From NCBI RefSeq assembly GCF_000620785.1, contig NZ_JIAI01000002.1:750177-814176 (forward strand): DNA of 64,000 nt, given 5' to 3'. A program made the translations under genes and the position numbers. The notes beneath the pieces are model-generated. The model did not search any database and was not told the DNA's origin. It worked only from the letters and a program-made list of their open reading frames with translations. This stretch comes from Actinospineispora acaciae DSM 45401. Its GTDB lineage: Bacteria > Actinomycetota > Actinomycetes > Mycobacteriales > Pseudonocardiaceae. Each line of letters starts with the position of its first letter. Positions within the stretch are counted from its first letter, which is position 1. Positions 1 to 7,391 of the stretch are shown piece after piece.

Positions 1-47
1 GCTCGACGCTCGACGCTCGACGCTCGACGCTCGACGCTCGACGCTCG
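1..47. repeat. GCTCGAC heptanucleotide tandem repeat
   Basis: Six perfect copies of the 7-base unit GCTCGAC plus five bases of a seventh start at the first base of the window, so the true copy number is unknown. The array lies inside an open minus-strand reading frame. Three units equal 21 bases, so the array encodes a repeating heptapeptide (A-S-S-V-E-R-R) whichever frame is used, while the frame after the array depends on copy number. It could also mark a contig end that stopped in a repeat. Confidence 0.9.
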
Positions 48-518
48 CACAAGAATACCCGATGACCAGGGGAAATACGGGTGGCAGGCGACGGCCAGCC
101 GGTCAGCGAGATCGGTCGCGGAGATCTCGATGTCCTCGGTGCGCGCATCGAGGCCGAACAACAGCGGACGCCCGGCCGAGGCCCGCGCGGCGGTCTCGAC
201 CAGGTCGTCGAGTCGGAGCATGCTCCTGGGCCGGCCTGGAACGCTGTCCGGCAGCACCAGCGCCCATATGTCACCGGCCCTGCGAACGAAACGAGTGACC
301 GCGCCGCTCACGACGAGTAACAACGGATCGCCGGGTCGGGCCAGGTTCTTCGATATGGCGGCCAACATCGTCGCGGGCGATGTCAGCTGTCCCGGACGGA
401 CGATGCTGACCTCGGCCCCAAAACGGTCACGTAAGCCATCGGCCATGTCGTGCCACCGCTCCGGCCGTTCGGGAGCACAGCGCACCAGCATTGCCCTGGC
501 GAACGGACGATCAGTCAC
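1..518 (-). CDS. Hypothetical protein, possible degenerate caspase-like fold (3' end missing)
   Basis: Open frame starting at GTG 518 and leaving the window at base 1. The start overlaps the stop of the STAND NTPase gene in the string GTGACTGA, implying translational coupling. About 160 residues are visible before the heptapeptide repeat. I see no confident family. The order of a hydrophobic strand ending V-V-S-G-A, then A-L-V-L-P-D-S, then a helix and a strand ending L-F-G-L-D-A resembles the SGH, LPDT and DCC segments of bacterial caspase-like peptidases, but the catalytic His and Cys positions would be Ala and non-Cys. If that reading is right this is an inactive caspase-like partner of the NTPase. 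Function is inference only; the reading frame itself is well supported by the coupling and by third-position GC. Confidence 0.55.
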   Translation of the reverse strand, partial: MTDRPFARAMLVRCAPERPERWHDMADGLRDRFGAEVSIVRPGQLTSPATMLAAISKNLARPGDPLLLVVSGAVTRFVRRAGDIWALVLPDSVPGRPRSMLRLDDLVETAARASAGRPLLFGLDARTEDIEISATDLADRLAVACHPYFPWSSGILVRASSVERRASSVERR

Positions 519-2606
519 CGCCGGTCGTCCAGTCCGTGAACCTCAGCCGGGGCTTTCCGGTTACCCGCATGCGGCGCCATGGCATCCACAGGCATCGGGC
601 GGCTTCGGTGACCACCGCCTCCGCCTCGGCCTGTTCGCCACGTAACGGGAGGTATGCGGCGGCCCGCGCGGCTTCGGATGCGGTGTCACGGGCGCGGCGC
701 ACACGCCCGGCGAACAGGTGCAGGCGTGCCTCGGTGAGCTGGAGCCTGGCGAGCTGACGGCTGTCGCGGTACTCGGTGGCGATCGCTTTCGCCTGTGCCG
801 TCAGGTCCTCGGCCTCGCGCTGATCGCCGCGCATCAGCCGCACCTCGGCCAGGTCCCGCAGCGCATACGCCTTGCCTCGCTCCCACGGCATGCGTTCGCA
901 CTCGTCGCGGAACCGGAGCACGGTGGCCTCGCATGCGTCCAGGTCGCCGAGGTGGAACTGGGCCGCGCCGACCAGGGACAGAATGTCGATCATGGTGTTG
1001 GGATCGCGGGCCTCCCGGGCCATGCGCTCGGCATCCTCCGACAGCACGACGTCCAACGCCTCTCTGGCCAGGCCCGCCCGGTAGAGCCGGAAACCTTCAC
1101 AGCGCAGTTGCCGGGCGATCTCCCGCGCCGAGCCCGCTCGGCGCGCGATCTCCAGACCGGTCGCCGCGGCGCGCGCGGCCTCGGCATCCTCACCCCGGAT
1201 CGCGTGTGTCGAGGACACCACCGAGAGCGCGAGCGACTGCTCCTCGACCAACCCGGCCGAGCCGGCCGCGCGGAAAGCCACCCGACCCAGCGTGATCCGA
1301 TCATCGAACAGGCCGAGGGTGAGCAGGATGTCGTACACGGCGGCGAACAGATCGAGACACAGCCGGTGCTGGCCGTTGTCGGCCAGGTCCTGGATGAGCG
1401 TCCGGATCGCTTCGACATGGGTCGCCGCCCCGGCGGCGTCCTCCCAGTCTCTGCCGAACCGCTCCGCCAGCGCCCTGGCGAGGCGGGTGCGGGCTTGATC
1501 CTGTCGCTCGGTGTCGGTGTGGTCGAGGACGAATCGGCGCAGGGCCGGCGGGCATCGGTAGATCGTGCGGCCGAGCGCCTGGCGGACTCGACCAGCCCGT
1601 CGATCCACAGCCGGCGCAGGGCCAGCTTCGTGTCGGGCTCGGGCCGGGCCAGGGCGATGGCCACCTGGCTCAGGTCGGCGCCGGACACCAGGAGAGCGCA
1701 CGTGGCCAGCGCGGCTCGCGCGTCCGCGGACAGTTCCGTCCAGATGACGCCGTACAGCGTGTCCATCCCGCCGGCGCCGGATTCGATCTCGTCGAGCAGC
1801 TCGGCGACCGTGCCGGGCTGGCCGGCACACGCGGTGACGAACAGCCTGATCGCGCGCGGGTTGCCGCCGACGAGCCGGTGCACCCGCGCCATGATGGACT
1901 CATCCGCGGCGCTCAGCCCGTCGACCTTGGACCGTTCGGCCTCCCGCACGACCAAGGCCCGCGCGTCCTCCCTGGGGAGCTCGGTCACCGTCACCCGAGG
2001 GCCGCTCAGCACGCCGACGGTGTTGGAACTGATGATCGCGCGCGACCCGGACGGCAGCATCTCGAACAGCTCACGCAGCGGCGCCGGCTCATCCGACCGC
2101 AGGCGCAGGTTGTCCACCACGAAGACGGTGGGGTTGGCGGCCAGGTACGAGCGGATCGCGTGCGCCTTCTCCGCCGGGGCGGTGGTCAGGGAGCGTACCC
2201 CGCTGTGCAGGCCCAGCTTCCGCGCCAGGTCAGGCAGGTCCGGGCAGGCGTTCTGCGCGTCGATCCAGAACAGCGCCGCATGCTTGGCCACCTTGCCCCG
2301 GCGGTTGCCGGTGGCCGCGAAGCGGTGTGCGGCCACCAGGACGAGCGCGCTCTTGCCCACACCGCGGCCGCCTTCGACCGTGATGATCGGTTCGCCGGAG
2401 GCCATGTACCCCAGGATCTGCGCGAGTTCGGCGACCCGGTCGACGAGCGTGACCGGGGCCGGCAGCAGGGTGGCCGGCCCAGATTCCTCGGTCGCTTTCG
2501 CTTTCCGTTCCCGTCGGTCGGCGAGAATTTTCGGTAGGCCGATCGCCGTAAGCGCAACAGCGATGACAGGGATCCAAATGCGGATTTCCGTAAGCACGTC
2601 CGGCAT
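511..2606 (-). pseudogene. STAND/NB-ARC-like NTPase with TPR-like C-terminus, frameshifted
   Basis: Start ATG 2606 has a good site (AAGGGGGAG) and gives an N-terminal membrane segment (residues about 8-27), then a P-loop NTPase: Walker A GGRGVGKS near residue 75, a Walker B-like strand TVFVVDN near 145, and an R-A-I-I-S-S-N sensor-like motif. After L-W-I-D-G-L-V-E the frame loses protein character, while another frame carries on with R-Q-A-L-G-R-T-I-Y and about 360 residues of alanine-rich TPR-like helices ending at 511. Adding one C to the CC near 1584-1585 (minus strand GAGTCC) restores a single frame of about 698 residues. It may be a real null allele or a sequence error. STAND proteins are usually signal-operated switches. 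It is coupled to the gene at 1-518 and is divergent from the gene at 2724. Confidence 0.65.
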
Positions 2607-2723
2607 CGGCTCCCCCTTGGCACGTCGGACCCGCGGCACGTCGGCCGAAGATTACCGGTCGCCGGCTTCCCTCGGTGCCATACTTCAAGGATCGCTCCCG
2701 ATCGGTGCGCGGAGGTGATGAGA

Positions 2724-3119
2724 ATGTCGGCACGATGGACCGGCCAACACCCGCTCGTCACCGTGCACAGCTTCGTGATCGGCGATCGCCGTGTCGACGT
2801 CGACTCGGCCGAGCTTCGCGTCATCGCCTCGGCGGGTTACCGGCCGGGCCTGGTGCCGGAGGAGCAGGTGGCCACGTTCGGTGCCGACCCGAGCACCGAG
2901 CCCGGCGTGTACATCACCGGCGGCGAGAGCCACCCGACACGGTGGACGCGCGTCGATCACGTCGTCGCAATGCCCGCCACGGACGGCTCGCCGCTGTTGC
3001 GGTTTCGAGCGGTCGGCGGCAACAAGTTGCCCACAGCCTTCCTGGAAACGGCCAGGCGTACCCGCCGCGTCCTTGTCATAGTCGGCAACGCGGACCGGCG
3101 GACGGTCATCCTCTATTAG
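2724..3119 (+). CDS. Hypothetical protein, 131 aa
   Basis: No family recognised. Start ATG 2724 is chosen because GGAGG at 2711-2715 lies eight bases upstream; ATG 2718 and GTG 2715 sit too close. The protein begins M-S-A-R-W-T-G-Q-H-P, has alternating short strands and no membrane segment or signal peptide, and ends in a strand V-L-V-I-V-G-N-A. It is divergent from the STAND NTPase gene with about 117 bases between starts, so a shared promoter region is likely and it may belong to the same accessory locus. It is followed after 24 bases by the convergent end of gluD. Coding status rests on the strong ribosome site and codon bias. Confidence 0.65.
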   Translation: MSARWTGQHPLVTVHSFVIGDRRVDVDSAELRVIASAGYRPGLVPEEQVATFGADPSTEPGVYITGGESHPTRWTRVDHVVAMPATDGSPLLRFRAVGGNKLPTAFLETARRTRRVLVIVGNADRRTVILY

Positions 3120-3143
3120 GAGGGTTATTCATATCCGGGAGGC

Positions 3144-4040
3144 TCAGACGCCGGCGCCGCCGCCCTGGGCCTGGGCGGACAGCACCTCGCTCTCGGCTTC
3201 GCCCTTGATCTTCGGGTCCAGGGCCAGCCGCTTCTTGCTGCGCCGGGTGCGCCGCTCCAGGTAGTTGGCCAGCGCCGAGAGCAGCAGGCACATCGTGATG
3301 TAGAGCGCCGCCACCACGATGGCGACCGGGATGATCGGCAGCCCCAGCTGGCCCTGGCTGCCAAGGAAGCGGGCCTGGTAGAGCAGCTCCGGGTACAGGA
3401 TCAGGAACCCGAGCGCGGTGTCCTTGAGCACCACGACGAGCTGGCTGACGATCGTCGGCAGCATCGCGCGCAGCGCCTGGGGCAGCAGCACGTTGGTCAT
3501 GACCTGCGTCTTGCGCATGCCCAGCGCAAACGCGGCCTCCCGCTGGCCGGTGGGCAGCGCGCGCACGCCGGCGCGGAAGACCTCGGCGAGCACCGAGCCG
3601 TTGTAGAGCATCAGGCCGAGCACCAGCGCCCAGAACACCGGGATGTCGACGCCGACGCCCCGGGACACCCCGTAATACAGGATGAAGATCAGGATCAGCA
3701 GCGGCACCGCGCGGAAGAACTCCACGATGACCGCGGCGGGGCGGTTGAGCCAGCGGTGGTCGGACAGCCGACCGGCCGCGAACACGGCCCCGAACAGCAG
3801 CGACAGCACGGCGGCCACCGCGAACGCCTTGAGCGTCGCCAGCAGCGACTGGATCAGCAGCACCTGGATGGTCTGGTACTCGATCCACTCCCAGACCCTG
3901 GCGTCGAACTGGCCGGTGACCGTGAGCCGGTAGAGCACGAAACCGACCAGCGCGAGCACCAGCAGGGTGCCGAGCACCCCGGTGCCGAGGTTGCGGGCGC
4001 GTGCCTTCGGGCCTGGCACGTCGTACAGCACGGCGGTCAT
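3144..4040 (-). CDS. gluD: Glutamate ABC transporter permease GluD
   Basis: Inner-membrane permease of the polar amino acid (HisM/GlnP) type that pairs with GluC in the glutamate importer. The 298 residues contain a first membrane helix at about 22-40, further helices from 60 on, and the coupling loop R-A-G-V-R-A-L-P-T-G-Q-R-E-A-A that contacts the ATPase. The C-terminal about 35 residues are a charged cytoplasmic tail rich in Arg/Lys then Ala/Gly, typical of actinobacterial GluD. Its ATG overlaps the gluC stop by four bases (ATGA), so the two are translated together. Last gene of gluABCD; the next gene to the left is convergent. Confidence 0.93.
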   Translation of the reverse strand: MTAVLYDVPGPKARARNLGTGVLGTLLVLALVGFVLYRLTVTGQFDARVWEWIEYQTIQVLLIQSLLATLKAFAVAAVLSLLFGAVFAAGRLSDHRWLNRPAAVIVEFFRAVPLLILIFILYYGVSRGVGVDIPVFWALVLGLMLYNGSVLAEVFRAGVRALPTGQREAAFALGMRKTQVMTNVLLPQALRAMLPTIVSQLVVVLKDTALGFLILYPELLYQARFLGSQGQLGLPIIPVAIVVAALYITMCLLLSALANYLERRTRRSKKRLALDPKIKGEAESEVLSAQAQGGGAGV

Positions 4041-4684
4041 CGGGCCACGCTCCAGCGGCGCTCCAGCCGTTGCTGGAAGGCGGTCAGCGGGATCACGAGT
4101 ATCACGAACCCGGCGGCCACCCAGAGCAGCCCGACCAGCACGTTGTAGCCGCGCTCGGAGAGCGTCTGGTACAGGCTGCCGGCCTCGGCCACCGAGAAGC
4201 CGGCGGCGATGGTGGTGTTCTTCAGCAACGCGATCTCGATGTTCGTCAGCGGCGGGATCACCGAGCGGACCGCCTGCGGCAGGACTATCGAACCCAGGGT
4301 CTGGGAGAACGTGAAGCCGAGCGCCCGGGACGCCTCGGCCTGGCCGACCGGCACCGTGTTGATGCCGGACCTGACCACCTCACAGACGAACGCCGAGGTG
4401 TACACGATCAGAGCGGCGCAGGCCCTGGTGAAGAACGAGAGGTCCAGGATCTCCAGCCTCGGGTAGGCGAAGGCGAAGAAGAAGAACACCAGGGTCAGCG
4501 GCGTGTTGCGGACCGTGTTGACGTAGACGGTGCCGAACGAGCGCAGCACCGGGACCGGGCTGACCCGCATGGCCGCGAGCAGCATCCCGCCGATCAACGA
4601 GCCGATCGCCGCGATCACGAACAGCTCGACGGTCTGGAGAAACGCCTGCCCGAACAGTCCGAGGTTGTCCACGAGGACGTTCAC
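4037..4684 (-). CDS. gluC: Glutamate ABC transporter permease GluC
   Basis: Second membrane subunit of the glutamate uptake system, 215 residues, starting at GTG 4684 (V-N-V-L-V-D-N-L). It has the polar amino acid permease layout: helix at about 10-35, paired helices through the middle and the EAA-like loop R-S-G-I-N-T-V-P-V-G-Q-A-E-A-S. It forms the translocation channel with GluD. It is separated from gluB by 185 bases that contain a large inverted repeat, which could make permease expression lower than that of the binding protein; it overlaps gluD by four bases. Confidence 0.93.
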   Translation of the reverse strand: MNVLVDNLGLFGQAFLQTVELFVIAAIGSLIGGMLLAAMRVSPVPVLRSFGTVYVNTVRNTPLTLVFFFFAFAYPRLEILDLSFFTRACAALIVYTSAFVCEVVRSGINTVPVGQAEASRALGFTFSQTLGSIVLPQAVRSVIPPLTNIEIALLKNTTIAAGFSVAEAGSLYQTLSERGYNVLVGLLWVAAGFVILVIPLTAFQQRLERRWSVAR

Positions 4685-4769
4685 GCCAGTACTCCCTGTC
4701 GGATTCGTCCGTTCCCCGGCGTGGACACCCGCCGCCGGGGAACGGACCTGAGACTCAGTGACTCCTATT

Positions 4770-4873
4770 CTGAGGGTTGTTCACGAATCGCCTTCGGCGA
4801 TCAAACCGCCTGATCCAGCCACTCGGACGAGCCTCCGGCCCGCCCTCGCGCCAGGAGCGTGAACAACCCTCAG
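4770..4873 (-). repeat. 104-bp inverted-repeat element between gluB and gluC
   Basis: Perfect 16-base arms, CTGAGGGTTGTTCACG at 4770-4785 and its complement at 4858-4873, enclose 72 bases. One arm contains the gluB stop codon (4870-4872). The spacer has its own hairpin, ATCGCC-TTC-GGCGAT at 4787-4801. On the gluB-gluC transcript it would fold into a long stem immediately after gluB. There is no T-run, so simple termination is unlikely; a processing/stability element setting a high GluB to GluCD ratio, or a dispersed intergenic repeat, fits better. Confidence 0.8.
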
Positions 4874-5760
4874 TACCTCTGCAGCTTCGGCACGCTGCTC
4901 GTGGTGCCGGACTTGCCCAGGGTGCCGTCGTAGATCTTCTGCCAGGTGCCGTCGTCGAACGACGCCTGCAGGATGTCGTTCACCTTGTCCCGCAGGGCCT
5001 TGTCGTCATGGTTCAGGCCGACCCCGTAGGGCTCGCTGGAGAACGAGTTGCCGACCAGCTTCAGCTTGTCCGGCGACTGTGCGGCGAAGCCCTTGAGGAT
5101 CGCGTCGTCGGTGGTCATCACGTCGACCTGCTTGTTGAGCAGCTGGTCCACGCACTGGCTGTAGGTCTGGAACTGGACGATGTTGTTCGGCTCGGTGAGC
5201 TGCTGCTGCTGGACCCGCTGGATCGGCGTGGACCCGGTCACCGAGCAGACCTTCTTGCCCTTGAGGGTGTCCTTGCTGGTGATCGAGTTGTCGTCCTTGC
5301 GCACCAGCAGGCTCTGGCCGGCCTCGAAGTACGGCCCGGCGAAGGAGACCCGCTGCTTGCGGTTGTCGTTGATGGTGTAGGTGCCGACGTAGAAGTCCAC
5401 CTCGCCCCGGGAGATCGCGTCCTCCCGAGCGGCCGACGGCACAGTCTTGTAGTCGATCTTGTCGGGGCCGTAGCCCAGCTTGGCCGCGACCAGCCTGCCG
5501 ATCTCAACGTCGAAGCCGGAGAACTGGTTGGTGGTGGCGTCCTTGAACCCGAGCCCGGGCTGGTCGTCCTTGACGCCCATGATCAGCCGGCCGCGTTGCT
5601 TGATCTTGTCGAAGGTGGGGGAGCCCGGTACCTGGACGTTGGAGGCCACCTGCTGGTCGACCACGGGGCCGCCGCCTCCGCCGGGGGCGCCCTCCTTACC
5701 GCATCCGGTGAGTGACAGGGCGCCTACCAGGAGCCCCACGGCGAGCGTTCGCCACTTCAT
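4870..5760 (-). CDS. gluB: Glutamate-binding lipoprotein GluB
   Basis: Extracellular solute-binding protein (SBP family 3, 296 residues) that captures glutamate and hands it to GluCD. The start ATG 5760 follows GGAGAAG. The N-terminus is a lipoprotein signal peptide with lipobox L-T-G-C (Cys about residue 20), followed by a glycine/proline linker. Family features seen: I-M-G-V-K-D-D-Q-P-G-L-G near residue 60, F-S-G-F-D-V-E-I-G-R near 80 and the R-E-D-A-I-S-R-G-E-V-D-F segment near 112. It sits 52 bases downstream of gluA. The large inverted repeat at its 3' end may stabilise its message. Confidence 0.94.
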   Translation of the reverse strand: MKWRTLAVGLLVGALSLTGCGKEGAPGGGGGPVVDQQVASNVQVPGSPTFDKIKQRGRLIMGVKDDQPGLGFKDATTNQFSGFDVEIGRLVAAKLGYGPDKIDYKTVPSAAREDAISRGEVDFYVGTYTINDNRKQRVSFAGPYFEAGQSLLVRKDDNSITSKDTLKGKKVCSVTGSTPIQRVQQQQLTEPNNIVQFQTYSQCVDQLLNKQVDVMTTDDAILKGFAAQSPDKLKLVGNSFSSEPYGVGLNHDDKALRDKVNDILQASFDDGTWQKIYDGTLGKSGTTSSVPKLQRY

Positions 5761-5812
5761 CTGCTTCTCCGTCTCGTGTCTTACGGGTGGGTCGTTGGAG
5801 CGCAGACTAGCC

Positions 5813-6577
5813 CTAATGGGTGAGGATTTTGCTCAAGAAGTCCTTCGCGCGCTCGGATCGGGGGGAGGTGAAGAACTCGTCGGGGCTGGCGTCCTCCACG
5901 ACCTCGCCGTCGGCCATGAAGCAGACCCGGTTCGCCGCGCGGCGGGCGAAGCCCATCTCGTGGGTCACCACGAGCATGGTCATGCCGTCGCGGGCCAGGC
6001 CGGTCATGACGTCCAGCACCTCCTGGACCATCTCCGGGTCCAGCGCCGAGGTGGGCTCGTCGAAGAGCATGACCTTGGGGCGCATGGCCAGCGCGCGGGC
6101 GATGGCGGCGCGCTGCTGCTGGCCACCGGAGAGCTGGGCCGGGTACTTGTCGCGCTGGTTGGCGATGCCGACGCGGCCGAGCAGCTCCATGCCGCGCTCC
6201 TCGGCGTCCGCCTTCGACGACCTGCGCACCTTGACCGGGGCGAGCGTGACGTTCTCCAGGATGGTCTTGTGCGCGAACAGGTTGAAGCTCTGGAACACCA
6301 TGCCGACGTCGGCGCGCAGCCTCGCCAGGTCCCTGCCCTCGGCGGGCAGCGGTTTGCCGTCGATCTCGATGGTGCCGTTGTCGATGGGCTCAAGCCGGTT
6401 GATCGCGCGGCACAGCGTGGACTTGCCGGAACCGGACGGGCCGAGGACCACGACGACCTGGCCGGCGTCGACCTCCAGGTTGATGTCCTTGAGCACGTGC
6501 AGCTCGCCGAAGTGCTTGTCCACGTGGACCATACGGATCATGGGGGCGCCGTTGGAGGTGGACGCGTCCTCGGTCAT
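5813..6577 (-). CDS. gluA: Glutamate ABC transporter ATP-binding protein GluA
   Basis: ATPase that powers glutamate import through GluCD. Start ATG 6577 (M-T-E-D-A-S-T-S) is preferred over the longer frame to 6649 because GGGAGG lies eight bases upstream. The 254-residue protein shows Walker A GPSGSGKST, Q-loop F-Q-S-F-N-L-F, signature L-S-G-G-Q-Q-Q-R, Walker B V-M-L-F-D-E-P-T-S-A-L-D and the switch His in V-T-H-E-M-G-F-A. First gene of the operon, divergent from the response-regulator gene; the phased GGGT repeats between them could couple the two. Confidence 0.95.
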   Translation of the reverse strand: MTEDASTSNGAPMIRMVHVDKHFGELHVLKDINLEVDAGQVVVVLGPSGSGKSTLCRAINRLEPIDNGTIEIDGKPLPAEGRDLARLRADVGMVFQSFNLFAHKTILENVTLAPVKVRRSSKADAEERGMELLGRVGIANQRDKYPAQLSGGQQQRAAIARALAMRPKVMLFDEPTSALDPEMVQEVLDVMTGLARDGMTMLVVTHEMGFARRAANRVCFMADGEVVEDASPDEFFTSPRSERAKDFLSKILTH

Positions 6578-6650
6578 GTACGTCCTCCCGGGTCGTTGGG
6601 CGAAACCTAGGTGTCCCTGCCCACACTCGTCTAGGCGTTTGGGGAACACT

Positions 6651-6683
6651 TAGGGTCTCACTTGGGTCACGTAGGGGTGATCT
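6651..6683 (+). promoter_or_regulatory. Candidate response-regulator direct repeats, 11-bp phase
   Basis: GGGT occurs at 6653-6656, 6664-6667 and 6675-6678, exactly 11 bases apart, each within a similar context (TTAGGGTC, CTTGGGTC, TAGGGGTG). OmpR/PhoB-class regulators bind tandem direct repeats with about one helical turn between them. The array lies between divergent gluA and the response-regulator gene, 19 bases before the latter's start, so it could serve autoregulation, gluABCD control, or both. Inference from pattern only. Confidence 0.4.
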
Positions 6684-6701
6684 ATCACAGGGAGCGACAC
6701 G

Positions 6702-7382
6702 GTGCGGATTCTGCTGGTCGAGGACGACGACCGGGTTGCGGCCGCGCTCAAGCCGGCGCTGCGTCGCCACGGGATGACGATGATACGGCTCTCCACCGGC
6801 CGTGACGTGCTGACACATCTGGCCGACGTGGACGTGGTGCTGCTCGACCTCGGGCTGCCGGACGTGGACGGCGTCGACGTGTGCCGCACCATCCGGGAGG
6901 CCACCGACCTGCCGATCATCATCGTGTCGGCCCGGGGCGAGGTGGACGACCGGATCCTCGGGCTGCACTCGGGCGCGGACGACTACCTGGTCAAGCCCTA
7001 TGACGTGGGCGAGCTGGTGGCCAGGGTGGAGGCGGTCTACCGGCGGCGGCGGGCGGCGCTGCCCGGGGTCGGGACGCCCGAGCTGATCGAGATCGAAGGG
7101 GTGTCGCTGGACCTGGCCCGGCACACCGTGGTGGTGGACGGCGCCCAGGTGACGCTGTCCCGCAAGGAGTTCCAGGTGCTCGCCATGCTGGCCACCGCCG
7201 GCGGCGCGGTGTGCACCAGGAACCGGATCGTGGCCGAGGTGTGGGGGCGCAGCTGGCCGGGGGCGAACCGGACGCTGGACGTGCACGTGGCCACCCTGCG
7301 CACCAAGCTGGGACGCCCCGAGCTGGTGCAGACCGTGCGCGGCGTGGGGTATCGCCTGGGCCTGCCCGCCCCGGCGGAGTAG
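6702..7382 (+). CDS. OmpR-family response regulator
   Basis: DNA-binding half of a two-component system, 226 residues, GTG start 6702 after GGGAG. The receiver domain (1-115) has acidic pocket E-D-D at 7-9, phosphoacceptor Asp49 in V-L-L-D-L-G-L-P and the conserved Lys in Y-L-V-K-P-Y. The winged-helix output domain (about 128-222) ends in L-R-T-K-L-G-R and V-R-G-V-G-Y-R-L. The kinase gene begins nine bases downstream. Because gluABCD is divergent from it, regulation of glutamate uptake is possible, but the stimulus is not evident. Confidence 0.92.
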   Translation: MRILLVEDDDRVAAALKPALRRHGMTMIRLSTGRDVLTHLADVDVVLLDLGLPDVDGVDVCRTIREATDLPIIIVSARGEVDDRILGLHSGADDYLVKPYDVGELVARVEAVYRRRRAALPGVGTPELIEIEGVSLDLARHTVVVDGAQVTLSRKEFQVLAMLATAGGAVCTRNRIVAEVWGRSWPGANRTLDVHVATLRTKLGRPELVQTVRGVGYRLGLPAPAE

Positions 7383-7391
7383 GGGCCACCG

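Noticed and set aside
1..47. CRISPR array at the left edge
   Set aside because: Units are 7 bases and contiguous, with no spacers.
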